Shown piece by piece: positions 33,318-42,663 of a stretch of DNA of 64,000 nt. Each line of letters begins with the position of its first letter. Position 1 is the first letter of the stretch. A model generated the notes under the pieces. It saw only the letters and a program-made list of their open reading frames with translations, did not search any database and was not told where the DNA came from. Source of the DNA: an uncultured Paludibaculum sp. (lineage in GTDB: Bacteria > Acidobacteriota > Terriglobia > Bryobacterales > Bryobacteraceae); the NCBI RefSeq assembly GCF_963665245.1, contig NZ_OY762267.1:682001-746000 (forward strand). Direction: 5' to 3'. The translations under genes were made by a program, and so were the position numbers.

Positions 33318-35007
33318 GATTGCGAGGATGTTGAGCGAGACGGCCGATCTGATGGAGATCGGCGGCGAGGACGGGTTCCGCATTCGCAGTTACAGGAACG
33401 CGGCCAGCGTCATCGAGGGATACCCGGAAAGAATTGCGGAGATCGTCAAGGACGCCTCGCGCAAGGTGACGGACATCCAGGGCATCGGCAAGGGTATCGC
33501 CGAGGCACTGAAAGAGATTGTGACACGCGGTTCATTCGCGCGGCGCGACGAGATGCTGGAGAAGTACCCGCCGACGGCGCTGGAGATGCTGCGGATTCAG
33601 GGTCTGGGCCCGAAGTCGGTGAGGACGCTGTGGGAGCACTTCCGCGTCAGCACGCTGGAAGATCTCGAGCGGCTGTGCCGTGAGCACAAGCTGCAGGAGC
33701 TGCCGCGCATGGGCGCGAAGCTGGAAGACAAGATCCTGAAGGGGATCAGCCAGTACCGCCAGAGCGCGGGCCGGTTCCTGATGAACTACGCGACCGCGGC
33801 GGCCGAGGAGTTGGGCGAATACCTGGGCGCCACGCCGGCCGGCAGCCTGCGGCGTGGGCGGGAGACCGTGGGCGATCTGGATCTGCTGGTGACCGGGGAG
33901 AACGCCGAGGCTGCGCTGGCAAAGTTTGTGAAGCACCCGCGCGTGCACGACATCCTGGGTCAGGGAACGACCAAGGCATCGGCCCGCTTCGGACTGGAAG
34001 GGTTGCAGGTGGATGTGCGCGCCGTGCCGGCCGAGAGCTATGGCGCGGCGATGCAGTATTTCACGGGCAGCAAGGAGCACAACGTCGCGCTGCGCCAGAG
34101 GGCGCAGAAGATGGGCCTGACGCTGAACGAGTACGGCTTGTTCAAGGTAAGCGATGAGACGCGCGTGGCTGGGGCGACGGAGGAAGAGATCTACGAGGCG
34201 CTGGGGCTGGCCTGGATTCCTCCTGAGATGCGGGAGAACCAGGGCGAGATCGAGGCGGCGGAGAAGCGCCAACTGCCCGACCTGATCGAACTCAGCGACC
34301 TGCGCGGCGACCTCCACATGCACACACGGGAGAGCGACGGCCGGGCCACGATGGAGGAGATGGCCGAGAGCGCCAAGGCGCTGGGCTACGAGTACATCGC
34401 CATCACCGACCATTCGAAGGCTCTGGCGATGGCGAATGGACTGGACGAGGCGCGGGCCGTGCAGTTTGCCGCGCAGGTAAGGGAGTTCAACAAGGAAGAC
34501 CGGGGCATCCGGATCTTCTCCGGCCTGGAGTGCGACATTCTGCGGGACGGCCGCATGGATTTGAGCGAGGAAGCACTGGCAGAGCTGGACTGGGTGGTGG
34601 CGAGCGTCCACGGCTACATGAACATCGAGACGGCGGAGATGACCGACCGGCTGCTGCGGGCCATGGAGAGCCCTTCGGTGAAGGTGCTGGGCCATCCTAC
34701 AGGCCGCGTGCTGCTGCACAGGGAAGCGTACACGTACGACTTCGATCGGGTGGCGGCGGACGCCGCAAAGCGGGGCGTGTGGATGGAAGTGAACGCCAGC
34801 CCGGAGCGGCTGGACCTGTCGGCTTCCCTGCTCCGGCGGGCCAAGGCGCTGGGCGTGAAGTTCACGATTTCGACCGACGCGCACCATCCGAAACATCTGG
34901 CGAATATGAAGTACGGCGTGAAGATGGCGCGGCGTGGCTGGCTGACGAAGGAAGATGTCATGAACACGCGCGGCGTTGCGCACTTCGCCTCGGCAGTGCG
35001 GAAATAG
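33304..35007 (+). CDS. polX: DNA polymerase/3'-5' exonuclease PolX
   Basis: The 567-aa protein has a helix-hairpin-helix rich N-terminus (IQGIGKGIAEALKEI; IQGLGPKSVRTLW). The family X polymerase palm has GSLRRGRETVGDLDLLV near residue 180. A PHP exonuclease domain from about residue 330 has DLHMHTRESDG, AITDHSKALAM, GLECDIL and STDAHHPKHL. PolX fills gaps and proofreads in base-excision repair. The start at 33304 is supported by a GGGGAGAGG before it. It overlaps the end of the cation transporter gene and is followed 5 bases later by the Nudix gene, so the three form one unit. Confidence 0.94.
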   Translation: MENLEIARMLSETADLMEIGGEDGFRIRSYRNAASVIEGYPERIAEIVKDASRKVTDIQGIGKGIAEALKEIVTRGSFARRDEMLEKYPPTALEMLRIQGLGPKSVRTLWEHFRVSTLEDLERLCREHKLQELPRMGAKLEDKILKGISQYRQSAGRFLMNYATAAAEELGEYLGATPAGSLRRGRETVGDLDLLVTGENAEAALAKFVKHPRVHDILGQGTTKASARFGLEGLQVDVRAVPAESYGAAMQYFTGSKEHNVALRQRAQKMGLTLNEYGLFKVSDETRVAGATEEEIYEALGLAWIPPEMRENQGEIEAAEKRQLPDLIELSDLRGDLHMHTRESDGRATMEEMAESAKALGYEYIAITDHSKALAMANGLDEARAVQFAAQVREFNKEDRGIRIFSGLECDILRDGRMDLSEEALAELDWVVASVHGYMNIETAEMTDRLLRAMESPSVKVLGHPTGRVLLHREAYTYDFDRVAADAAKRGVWMEVNASPERLDLSASLLRRAKALGVKFTISTDAHHPKHLANMKYGVKMARRGWLTKEDVMNTRGVAHFASAVRK

Positions 35008-35012
35008 AGCAT

Positions 35013-35543
35013 ATGCCCATGAAATTGATTTCGTCGGAGAAGCTGCTGGACACGCCTATCTTCCGCGTGACCATGGACCACGCGCTGGATCCGGATGGGT
35101 TCGAGATCAAGCGGGCCATCGTGCAGCATGACGGCTCGGCTGTCATCATGCCAGTGGACGAGAAGGGCCGGGTGCTGCTGGTGCGGCAGTACCGGCTGCC
35201 GGCCCGGAAGTATTTGTGGGAGCTGTCGGCGGGGCGGCTGGATCCGGGCGAAACGCCGCTGCAGGCGGCCAAGCGCGAACTGATCGAGGAGACGGGCTAT
35301 CGGGCCAAGAAGTGGACGAAGCTGACGAAGTTCTATCCCAGCCCGGGCTTCGTGGCCGAGGCGATGACCATCTACATCGCGCAGGAGCTGAAGGCCGGCA
35401 AGGCGACGCCGATGGACGACGAGCGGATCGAGTGCGGCTGGTTCAGTTGGAAGCAGATGGGCGAGATGATTGAGAAGGGCGAGATCTGCGACGCGAAGAC
35501 GCTGATCGGCTGGAGTCTCTGGAAGCTACGCGGCAAGAAGTAG
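35013..35543 (+). CDS. Nudix hydrolase, ADP-ribose pyrophosphatase-like
   Basis: The 176-aa protein has a complete Nudix box, from GRLDPGETPLQAA to KRELIEETGY, near residues 76-98. The preceding VLLVRQYRLPARKYLWELSA and following FYPSPGFVAEAMTIYIA are typical of NudF/ADP-ribose pyrophosphatases, including the proline about 15 residues after the box. It probably hydrolyses ADP-ribose or related nucleotide sugars. It is closely linked to polX (5-base gap). A GC-rich hairpin follows the stop. Confidence 0.88.
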   Translation: MPMKLISSEKLLDTPIFRVTMDHALDPDGFEIKRAIVQHDGSAVIMPVDEKGRVLLVRQYRLPARKYLWELSAGRLDPGETPLQAAKRELIEETGYRAKKWTKLTKFYPSPGFVAEAMTIYIAQELKAGKATPMDDERIECGWFSWKQMGEMIEKGEICDAKTLIGWSLWKLRGKK

Positions 35544-35546
35544 GGC

Positions 35547-35564
35547 GGCGGGCGCGGGCCCGCC
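35547..35564. terminator. GC-rich hairpin between convergent genes
   Basis: GGCGGGC (35547-35553) pairs with GCCCGCC (35558-35564) around a GCGG loop. No T-run follows, so it may terminate weakly or protect 3' ends of the Nudix transcript. Confidence 0.45.
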
Positions 35565-35575
35565 GAATCCCATAA

Positions 35576-36163
35576 CTAGCGTTTGGAGAGGAAGGCCAGC
35601 ATGGCCTTGAGCGCCTGGCCGCGATGGCTCACCGACATCTTCTTCTCCTCGCTTGCCTCTCCGAATGTGGAGTTGAATGGCGGATAGAAGAAGTGCGGGT
35701 CGTAGCCGAAGCCGTTCGGACCGGACGGCTCGTCGAGAATGATGCCTTCCACGTCGCCCTTGAACATGCCCAGCAGTTCGCCCTGGCGGGCCAGCGCGAT
35801 GACGCAGACGAAACGGGCGATGCGATCGTCATGGCCGCGCAGATTTTCGATGAGCAACCGGTTGTTGGCTTCGTCGGTGCCTTCCGGGCTGTAGCGGGCG
35901 GATATCACTCCGGGCGCCCCGTCGAGGGCGTCTACTTCCAGCCCTGAATCGTCGGCGAAGACCATGCCGGCGGTGTGTTTCGAGTAGTGCAGCGCCTTCT
36001 TGATGGCGTTCTCGTCAAACGATTCTCCGTCCTCGAGGGCAGGGGGAATCGACTTCATATCTTCGAGCAGTTGGATATCAATCTCCGGATGGCCGAAGTG
36101 GGCGGCGGCCATGTTGAATTCACGGACTTTCCCGGAGTTGGTAGATGCGCAGCGAATGATCAT
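35576..36163 (-). CDS. rdgB: XTP/dITP diphosphatase (RdgB/HAM1)
   Basis: The 195-aa protein starts with the HAM1 motif ([15 protein letters not shown]) and has [20 protein letters not shown] in the middle. The C-terminal block [19 protein letters not shown] with [10 protein letters not shown] completes the family pattern. It removes non-canonical purine nucleotides (ITP, XTP, dITP). The start overlaps the rph stop by 4 bases (ATGA), the conserved rph-rdgB coupling. Confidence 0.94.
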   Translation of the reverse strand: MIIRCASTNSGKVREFNMAAAHFGHPEIDIQLLEDMKSIPPALEDGESFDENAIKKALHYSKHTAGMVFADDSGLEVDALDGAPGVISARYSPEGTDEANNRLLIENLRGHDDRIARFVCVIALARQGELLGMFKGDVEGIILDEPSGPNGFGYDPHFFYPPFNSTFGEASEEKKMSVSHRGQALKAMLAFLSKR

Positions 36164-36879
36164 TTTCCCTGAATGGCGTCCTGCTGCTTGGTGAAGAGCT
36201 CGGCCAGCCCCTTGCGGGCCAAGGCGATCATCTCCAGCAGCCGGTCGTCCTTGAAACTCAATTTTTCCGCGGTGGCCTGCAACTCGACGAATTCGCCGGC
36301 GCCAGTCATCACCACGTTCATGTCGACCTCGGCGGCCGAATCTTCCTCGTAGCAGAGGTCCAGCAGGCTGGTGCCCTTCACCACACCGACGCTGGTGGCG
36401 GCGATGAGGTCGCGCAGAGGATTGCGCTTGAGGACACCGAACTCCAGCAGTTTTTTCACGGCCAGGGCCATGGCGACATAGCCGCCGGTGACGGCCGCGG
36501 TGCGCGTGCCGCCATCGGCCTGGATGACGTCACAGTCGATGACGATGGTGCGCTCGCCCAGGGTCTCCATGTCGACCACCGAACGAAGGGAGCGGCCGAT
36601 GAGGCGCTGGATCTCGTGCGTCCGGCCGGACTGTTTGCCCTTGGTGATCTCGCGCGGCGTCCGTTCGGCGGTGGCGCGCGGCAGCATGGCGTATTCGGCC
36701 GTCACCCAGCCGCGGCCGGAGTTGCGCAGAAAGCCCGGCAGGCTGTCCTCGACGGTGGCGGCGCACAAGACGCGGGTGTGGCCCACCTCAATCAGGGCCG
36801 AGCCTTCGGCGGTCATCAGGTAGTTCGTCTGGATCTTGACGGGCCGGAGTTGGTCCGGCAGACGCTGGTCAGTGCGCAT
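36160..36879 (-). CDS. rph: Ribonuclease PH
   Basis: The 239-aa protein matches RNase PH throughout: [56 protein letters not shown] and [20 protein letters not shown]. This phosphorolytic enzyme trims the 3' ends of tRNA precursors. GGAAGGA lies upstream of the ATG, directly after the stop of a 46-aa membrane-protein gene, and rdgB follows with a 4-base overlap. The three genes probably share a transcript. Confidence 0.95.
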   Translation of the reverse strand: MRTDQRLPDQLRPVKIQTNYLMTAEGSALIEVGHTRVLCAATVEDSLPGFLRNSGRGWVTAEYAMLPRATAERTPREITKGKQSGRTHEIQRLIGRSLRSVVDMETLGERTIVIDCDVIQADGGTRTAAVTGGYVAMALAVKKLLEFGVLKRNPLRDLIAATSVGVVKGTSLLDLCYEEDSAAEVDMNVVMTGAGEFVELQATAEKLSFKDDRLLEMIALARKGLAELFTKQQDAIQGK

Positions 36880-36894
36880 AGTTGGGTCCTTCCA

Positions 36895-37035
36895 CTAAGA
36901 ACGGGACAGAGAGAAGTACATCACGAGACAGACCAGGACAAGAATCGAGCCAATCAGGATGAGGCAGCCAACGGCGCCCGGGTTCTTCGGCCCGACGGAG
37001 GCCTTCTTGCCGCCCGCCGGCTTAATCTTCGCCAT
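36895..37035 (-). CDS. Small single-helix membrane protein (46 aa)
   Basis: Reading the minus strand from the ATG at 37035 gives a 46-residue protein. The N-terminal 18 residues are basic (MAKIKPAGGKKASVGPKN). A single strongly hydrophobic helix follows (VGCLILIGSILVLVCLVMYF), and the end is SLSRS. The basic-inside pattern predicts a cytoplasmic N-terminus. The stop is 15 bases before the rph start, and the rph ribosome binding site lies in that gap, suggesting co-transcription. The gene is too short for routine prediction, has only a weak ribosome binding site and belongs to no family I recognise. Confidence 0.6.
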   Translation of the reverse strand: MAKIKPAGGKKASVGPKNPGAVGCLILIGSILVLVCLVMYFSLSRS

Positions 37036-37071
37036 ACGGACTCTATGGTACCTGAGGGTGTGTGCCCGAGC

Positions 37072-38946
37072 CTACTTTAAAGCGAGGGCGGCGGCCCGGA
37101 AGAAATCCGCCAGGGCCTTGAGCGACGCCGGTTCGAGATCCTTGAGCGTAATGGCGACCACCAGGCGGGCGCGCTGTTCCAGAGCCATTTGGGTGGCCAG
37201 GAACTGGGCGCGGTGGTAGTCGGCGGTGTAGCCGGCCTCCGGCATCTTCTCGGCTTTTTCGCTGAGCAGCACGGTGGACAGGCAGCGGCCGTGGCCGATG
37301 ATCATCTCGTGGAACGAGTGGTTCATGGCGGGCCCTTCATAGACGTCGACGGGTATCTTGAGGCGGGCGCGGAAGAGATCGGCGGCCGCCTTGTCGAGAA
37401 CCTTGCGCAGAGCGATGCCGGGGGCGGCATAGCGGGTGTCGCCGAAGAAGGTGAGTTCGCCGTACTCGATGGTGCGGGCAGCGGTCAACTGGCGCAACAA
37501 GGCGGCATAGGCGGTGGGCGCATCGCGGTCGCTCAACTCGACACCGCAGGGCAGACGGTCGTAGTGGAGGGTGATGCCGCCGCGCCACTTGATCTGGCGT
37601 GGTGACTCCTTCAACTGCTTCCACTCGGGCGTCTTCTCAATGCCGCCCTGGAAGACGGCGTTCTGATAGAGCGGGTTGGTGATGGACTTGTAGAGTTCCA
37701 CGCTGGGCTGCGTCACGAAGTTCATTTTGCGCAGCCAGGCCAGACCGAAGACGACGTAGTGGATGGTCTGCATGTAGAAGGACAGCGGCTTGTCCTTGGG
37801 CAGGGTGAGGACGGCCAGGGGGTAGCCGGCGCGCTTGAGCAGGGCCATCTTCTGGCGGTCGAAGGCGGGCTCACCCTGGCGTTCGACGATGAGGAATACG
37901 CGGTCCTGCCGAGCGTTTTTCGGCGGCTGATAGTCGGCCATGCGGGCCGGCTCGCCGATGACGATCTTGATGCCGACCTCCTCGCTCTTGCCCAGGCTCT
38001 CTTCGAAGTTCTGCTTGGTCCACAGAGCGGCGGCCGACAGCGGCTTGGAGAGCAAGAGGGTGACCTTATCGCGACCTTGGGTGCTCTGCTGCTGGAGAAA
38101 CGCCGAGAGCGACCAGGCGGTGTGGATCTCCTGCTCGTCGATCTGCGCGCCGTGGATCCACTCCTTTAGGTCCACGCCGGCCAAGCCCAGAGGGTATAGG
38201 CTGCCGCGCGTCAGCGGAGCGCTGTGACGGCCTGCCGTGCTGTTGCCGTTGTCGAGCTGCAGTTCCACCTTGCGGTAACCACGCGGGCCGGCAAACTGAT
38301 CGAGCAATGACCCGGGCAGCGTCATGTAGACAAAATTGGGCCTGGAGTCGAGTTTGTACTTTTCGTAGAGCCGGGCGATCTTTTCGAGGTTCACGACGGG
38401 CTCGTAAGAGGTCATGCCCATGGCCATCCCGACGACGAGCGACGACTGGAGCGCGTCCTTCAACGAGCCCTTGGAGCGTTTGGTGATGTCGGCGAGAATT
38501 GCCTTGAGTTTGGCGGGATCGGTGGAGTCGAGCACGTAGCACTTGGGGCCTTTGGCCAGCAGGCCGGCCGCGTTGTACATCGACTTGTCCTCGGCCGAGC
38601 CGCCCATGCCGGCCCAGATGAGGAACTTCAGCGGCTTGCCGTGCGTCTCTTTGATGCCGGCGCGAATCGCGGCCAGTTCCGTCTGGATGGTCTCAGGCCA
38701 TTCCGGATGCTGGGCAGCGAGCCAAGCCAGATGCAGGACTCCGAGGCTATTCTTGGTCACCTTGCCTTCGGCATTGGTCTCCATGCCGATTTGGACGAAG
38801 GGGCTGCGCGCCGCGTCCAGAACGTCGAAGCCCTTGCGGCGGGCTTTGGCGTCAATGGCTTGCAGCTTGGAGAGGATGCGATCTTCAGCGAAGCGGGCCG
38901 CATGCATGGCTGAGGAAGGAAGATCGTGGAACAGGGCAAGATTCAC
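37072..38946 (-). CDS. Glucose-6-phosphate isomerase-like SIS-domain protein
   Basis: The 624-aa protein resembles the long phosphoglucose isomerase-like proteins. Visible parts are FLIWAGMGGSAEDKSMYNAA (first SIS domain with phosphate-binding Gly-Ser), SSLVVGMAMGMTSYEPV and a second half with TVLTLP-type strands and QTIHYVVFGLAWLRKMN. Canonical enzymes have about 450-550 residues, so this is extended and divergent; a bifunctional or related sugar-phosphate isomerase is possible. The predicted start is GTG at 38946 without a clear Shine-Dalgarno sequence. It lies upstream of the small membrane-protein gene, 36 bases from stop to start. Confidence 0.65.
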   Translation of the reverse strand: MNLALFHDLPSSAMHAARFAEDRILSKLQAIDAKARRKGFDVLDAARSPFVQIGMETNAEGKVTKNSLGVLHLAWLAAQHPEWPETIQTELAAIRAGIKETHGKPLKFLIWAGMGGSAEDKSMYNAAGLLAKGPKCYVLDSTDPAKLKAILADITKRSKGSLKDALQSSLVVGMAMGMTSYEPVVNLEKIARLYEKYKLDSRPNFVYMTLPGSLLDQFAGPRGYRKVELQLDNGNSTAGRHSAPLTRGSLYPLGLAGVDLKEWIHGAQIDEQEIHTAWSLSAFLQQQSTQGRDKVTLLLSKPLSAAALWTKQNFEESLGKSEEVGIKIVIGEPARMADYQPPKNARQDRVFLIVERQGEPAFDRQKMALLKRAGYPLAVLTLPKDKPLSFYMQTIHYVVFGLAWLRKMNFVTQPSVELYKSITNPLYQNAVFQGGIEKTPEWKQLKESPRQIKWRGGITLHYDRLPCGVELSDRDAPTAYAALLRQLTAARTIEYGELTFFGDTRYAAPGIALRKVLDKAAADLFRARLKIPVDVYEGPAMNHSFHEMIIGHGRCLSTVLLSEKAEKMPEAGYTADYHRAQFLATQMALEQRARLVVAITLKDLEPASLKALADFFRAAALALK

Positions 38947-39001
38947 GTTCTGGTTTTAGCACAGTCGCACGCGCACGGAGTGGGGATGTTATGGTTTGGA
39001 C

Positions 39002-39424
39002 ATGAGAGTTCGGGCAGCCATGGGGTTGTGCGCGGCGGTGGTGATGCTGGCCGCGTGCTCCAGCCTGCCGCACAAACCGCTGATTCCCGTTCCGCCGCTG
39101 ACATTGGGCGAGGGCTGGCAGCGGGGCGGAGTGACAACTCCGGCGGTGGATGGCGCTCCGGACAGCCTGCGGGCGTTGAAGCCCGTGCAGTGGGTGCGAA
39201 CGAGCTACCGGAAGTCGGATCTGACGGTAGCGGTGCAACTGTTCGGGATGCCGACAGAGGCATCGGCGTTCGAAGCGCGCCAGAAGTGGCGGAACGAAGG
39301 GACAACAACGGCCTTTCACAAGGGCAATGTTTTCGTCGTCTGCTCGTCTGAGACGGTGGCGATGGCGGGGTTGCTGGAGTTCACCAGACTGGTGGAGAAC
39401 GAATGGCTGCGAGGCGGACGGTAG
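39002..39424 (+). CDS. Small lipoprotein of unknown function
   Basis: The 140-aa protein begins with a lipoprotein signal (MGLCAAVVMLAAC; lipidated Cys19), so it is membrane anchored. The mature part is a small alpha/beta domain (WVRTSYRKSDLTVAVQLFGM; SAFEARQKWRNEG; VFVVCSSETVAMAGLLEFTR). Its look, with a paired-helix and strand order, suggests a DUF4136-like or stress-type fold, but I do not recognise the family. The last 22 bases overlap the transglutaminase-like gene, so the two are coupled. Confidence 0.65.
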   Translation: MRVRAAMGLCAAVVMLAACSSLPHKPLIPVPPLTLGEGWQRGGVTTPAVDGAPDSLRALKPVQWVRTSYRKSDLTVAVQLFGMPTEASAFEARQKWRNEGTTTAFHKGNVFVVCSSETVAMAGLLEFTRLVENEWLRGGR

Positions 39425-41574
39425 AGTTCGAGGAAAGCTCGATCCGGCGATTCTTCGAGGCGTCCCTGCTGGGGATGCTGCTGAGCGGATACTGCGCGCT
39501 GCTGCTGGGCCAGGGCCTGACCGGCGGCGCCGTGGATGCGCCCAGTGCCGCGCTGGCCGGCATGGCGCTGGTGGCGCGGATCTTTCTGGTGGCGGGCTGG
39601 TGGAAGCTGGACGTAGCATCGCGCTGGATTACTGTCGTCACACTGCTCTACATCGCGTTCTACCCGATTGATTACCTGTATCTCTCGCGCGACTTCCTGC
39701 GCGCGACCGTTCACATGGTGTTCTTCGTGGCGATTGTGAAGGTGCTGACCGCCAGCCGCCCGCGCGACTACTTCTTCCTGAAGATCATCGCGTTTCTGGA
39801 ACTGTTGGCCGCATCGATTCTCTCCACCAATCTGACGTTCTTCGTGTTTCTCGCGCTGTTCCTGTTGTCGACGGTGGCGACGTTTGCCAGCACCGAGATT
39901 CTGCGGGCGCGCGAAGGCCGCAAGCTGGTGACGCACGGCATCGGCGTGTTTGGCCGGCGCCTGGGTTGGGTGACCGGGTTGACGACGACGGGCATCCTGT
40001 TCGTGACCATGGCCCTGTTCTTCGTGCTGCCGCGCACGGCCCGCGCAGCGCTGGACCGCTTGCTGCCGGGGCGGCAAAGCGTAACAGGCTTCGCGAGTGA
40101 AGTGACGCTGGGCCAGGTGGGTGAGATTCAGCGGCGCAGCACGGTGGTGATGCACGTCCGGTTTGAGGACGGCTACAATCCGCCCAGTCTCAAGTGGCGC
40201 GGCGGCGCGCTTTCGGAGTTCAACAACTGGAAGTGGTATAACGCACCCGGCAAGGGCCGGCCTCTGCGGCCGGAATTGGGCCTGTTGAAGCTGGTCGACG
40301 ACGAGCATCTGCAGCAGACCTACAAGCGCGTGACGTATGAGGTCGTGTTGAACGGGACGGGCAGCGATTCCCTGTTCGTAGCCGGCACGCCGGAGTACCT
40401 GCGAGTGCCGGCGACGATGGTGATGGAGATGCCGAACGGCGGCTACCGCATACCGTACATGGATCCCGATGGATTCCGCTATGTCGTGCATGCTTCGTTC
40501 GGATGGCAGCCTCTGAATCCGCACATGGGGTCGGGTCCGCGACTGTCGGCGGAGGCTCGCGCGGCGCTGGAGCGGCTGCCGGAGAACGAGCGCAACTTCC
40601 ACCTGAGTCTGCCGCCGCTGGACAAACGGGTGATTCCCCTGGCGCGGGAGATTACGGCGAGGGCCAAGACCGACGGGGAACGGGCTCGCGCTATCGAGCA
40701 GTACCTGCGCACGCAGTTCCGCTATTCGCTGACGCCCCTCGATCACGAAGTGGAGGATCCGCTGGCGACGTTCCTGTTCGACCGCAGGCAGGGCCACTGC
40801 GAGTATTTCGCCTCGGCGATGGCGGTGATGCTGCGGGCCGTGTGGGTGCCGTCACGCGTGGTGACGGGCTTCCAGAGCGGCAGCTACAACTCCATCAGCG
40901 GCTGGAGCGTTGTGCGCGCCTCGGATGCCCATAGCTGGGTGGAAGCGTGGATCCCTGGTCAAGGCTGGACTACGTACGACCCCACGCCGTCGGATCCGAA
41001 TCTGGCGGCCGGCGGCCCGTTGTCCCGATTGGCGCTGTGGTCCGACGCCGTTGAGATGTTCTGGCAGGAGTGGGTGCTGGGCTACGACCTGGACCGCCAG
41101 TTGACGCTGGCGCTGCGGATGGAGCAGTCGCGGCACCGCCTCAACCTGGATTGGCTTTCAACGGCGTGGCGGGCGATGAGCCGGGTTAGTGTGAGTGCGA
41201 CCGGCGTTTCGCCGCGGCTCTACGCCGGCGGGTTCGTGGTCTTGGCGTGTGTCGCGATGCTGATCCTCACCTGGCCGCAACTGCGGGCTTGGCGCGTCCG
41301 CTGGATGGGGCGAAAACGGTTGCTGCGCGGCGAGGCCGATTCGCATGACGCAGCCTTGATCTATCGCGAAATGCTGAAGCAGCTCAAGCGGCGCGGCGTG
41401 GAGAAGCCGCCATCGTGGACGCCAGCGGAGTTTGCGCGCAGCGTCCGGTCGGAGGCGCTGGCGGAGATTGTGAGAGAATTTACAGCCGTCTACAACGCCT
41501 TGCGATTTGGCGGGCGTGCCGATGACGCTGCCCGATTGGCTACGCTGCTGGAGAGAATCGAACATCTGCCATAA
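39403..41574 (+). CDS. TgpA-like membrane protein with transglutaminase-like domain
   Basis: The 723-aa protein has about six N-terminal membrane helices (DUF3488 type; for example TLLYIAFYPIDYLYLS and FFVFLALFLLSTVATF). A periplasmic transglutaminase-like domain follows. Its catalytic triad is visible: Cys466 in GHCEYFASAM, His510 in DAHSWVEAW and Asp526 in TYDPTPSD. One more helix (LYAGGFVVLACVAMLILTW) and a cytoplasmic DUF4129-like tail end the protein. This is the architecture of TgpA, an essential protein in Pseudomonas, often found with a MoxR ATPase and DUF58 protein; neither is here. The start overlaps the lipoprotein gene by 22 bases. Confidence 0.9.
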   Translation: MAARRTVEFEESSIRRFFEASLLGMLLSGYCALLLGQGLTGGAVDAPSAALAGMALVARIFLVAGWWKLDVASRWITVVTLLYIAFYPIDYLYLSRDFLRATVHMVFFVAIVKVLTASRPRDYFFLKIIAFLELLAASILSTNLTFFVFLALFLLSTVATFASTEILRAREGRKLVTHGIGVFGRRLGWVTGLTTTGILFVTMALFFVLPRTARAALDRLLPGRQSVTGFASEVTLGQVGEIQRRSTVVMHVRFEDGYNPPSLKWRGGALSEFNNWKWYNAPGKGRPLRPELGLLKLVDDEHLQQTYKRVTYEVVLNGTGSDSLFVAGTPEYLRVPATMVMEMPNGGYRIPYMDPDGFRYVVHASFGWQPLNPHMGSGPRLSAEARAALERLPENERNFHLSLPPLDKRVIPLAREITARAKTDGERARAIEQYLRTQFRYSLTPLDHEVEDPLATFLFDRRQGHCEYFASAMAVMLRAVWVPSRVVTGFQSGSYNSISGWSVVRASDAHSWVEAWIPGQGWTTYDPTPSDPNLAAGGPLSRLALWSDAVEMFWQEWVLGYDLDRQLTLALRMEQSRHRLNLDWLSTAWRAMSRVSVSATGVSPRLYAGGFVVLACVAMLILTWPQLRAWRVRWMGRKRLLRGEADSHDAALIYREMLKQLKRRGVEKPPSWTPAEFARSVRSEALAEIVREFTAVYNALRFGGRADDAARLATLLERIEHLP

Positions 41575-41582
41575 TTCGTTCG

Positions 41583-42539
41583 ATGACCCGCTCCCTTCTG
41601 CTGTGTGCCTTCACCATGCTGACGATCTCAGCGCAGGACTCGAATTTCGACGGCCGCTGGAACATCCACGTCAAGACGCCTCGGGGGCGGACGTGGTGGC
41701 TGGAGGTGGAGGGCGCGGGCACGGGAAGGCCGCACGGGTCGTTTGTCGGCGCGCCGGGCGGCCAGGTGGATCCCATCAAGGACATGAAGGTCGAGAACGG
41801 TGAGCTGATCTTCCGATTTGAGAATCACAGTTCGAGCGCGGACCCCAAGTCTCCGTTGGTACCGCAGGTCTATCGAGCCAAGCTGGTGAACGGACAACTG
41901 AAGGGATGGCGGGAAGATCGGCTGGCCCCCATGGCGGTTGGTTTACTCGACTGGACCGGCGTGCGAGCTCCGGTAATCAACGAGCACGACGACGGACGGT
42001 GGAAGCCCGGACGCACGGTGCCGCTGTTCGATGGAAAGAGCCTGGCGGGCTGGAAGCAACTGCTGCCGAACGAACCCGGGTGGTATGTCGAGGGTGGCGT
42101 GCTGAAAAACAGGGCGAAGGCGTCGGACCTGCTGAGCGAGGCGAAGTTCTGGAATTTCGAAGTCAAGCTGGAGTACCGCTACGCGAAGGGCTCGAACAGC
42201 GGGATGGCACTGCGCGGCCGATACGAGATCCAGATCTTCGACAACTACGGCGCGGCACCGGACTGGCACGGCAATGGAGCGTTGTACAGCCGCATTGCTC
42301 CGTCGACCAACGCGAGCAAGGCTCCGGGGGAGTGGCAGACGCTGACGGCGCGCATCGTCGGCCGCGATTTGACGGTGATTCTGAACGGCGTGACAGTGAT
42401 CGACCGTAAGGACGTGGTGGGTCCCACGGCCATGTGCATGGACGCCGATGAGAGCAAACCGGGGCCGCTTATGTTACAGGGCGATCACGGTCCTGTTGAG
42501 TTCCGGAAAGTGGAAGTGACTGAGCTGCAGTTACGTTGA
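41583..42539 (+). CDS. Exported DUF1080 (3-keto-disaccharide hydrolase family) protein
   Basis: The 318-aa protein has a signal peptide (SLLLCAFTMLTISAQ). Residues about 20-130 form an uncharacterised beta domain (NFDGRWNIHVKTPRGRTWWL). Residues about 145-317 form a DUF1080 jelly-roll: LFDGKSLAGWKQLLPNE, WYVEGGVLKN, GSNSGMALRGRYEIQIFDN and VEFRKVEV. DUF1080 proteins act on 3-keto-glycosides. The gene starts 8 bases after the transglutaminase-like gene, though a functional link is not obvious. Confidence 0.85.
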   Translation: MTRSLLLCAFTMLTISAQDSNFDGRWNIHVKTPRGRTWWLEVEGAGTGRPHGSFVGAPGGQVDPIKDMKVENGELIFRFENHSSSADPKSPLVPQVYRAKLVNGQLKGWREDRLAPMAVGLLDWTGVRAPVINEHDDGRWKPGRTVPLFDGKSLAGWKQLLPNEPGWYVEGGVLKNRAKASDLLSEAKFWNFEVKLEYRYAKGSNSGMALRGRYEIQIFDNYGAAPDWHGNGALYSRIAPSTNASKAPGEWQTLTARIVGRDLTVILNGVTVIDRKDVVGPTAMCMDADESKPGPLMLQGDHGPVEFRKVEVTELQLR

Positions 42540-42638
42540 ACCCCGCCGGCTGAAGATAGTTGCGGGCCAGGACGTCCAAATGAGAGGCGAAGACGGGACG
42601 AAAGGGCAGAGGGCGGAATCGGGTGACGCCCCGGTGGT

Positions 42639-42647
42639 TGCTATAAT
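42639..42647 (+). promoter_or_regulatory. Extended -10 promoter ahead of the hopanoid operon
   Basis: TGCTATAAT is a perfect extended -10 element, 16 bases before the ispH ATG. No consensus -35 box is visible at 16-18 bases, which extended -10 promoters tolerate. It would drive ispH, shc and the genes downstream. Confidence 0.55.
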
Positions 42648-42663
42648 GAGCTAAGTCTCTTTT

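Noticed and set aside
33532..34983. 483-codon minus-strand frame opposite polX
   Set aside because: polX has complete polymerase and PHP motifs; the opposite translation is His/Arg/Leu-rich with no motif.
39316..40797. 493-codon minus-strand frame opposite the transglutaminase-like gene
   Set aside because: The plus-strand protein has membrane helices and a full catalytic triad; the antisense product is Gln/His/Arg-rich and featureless.
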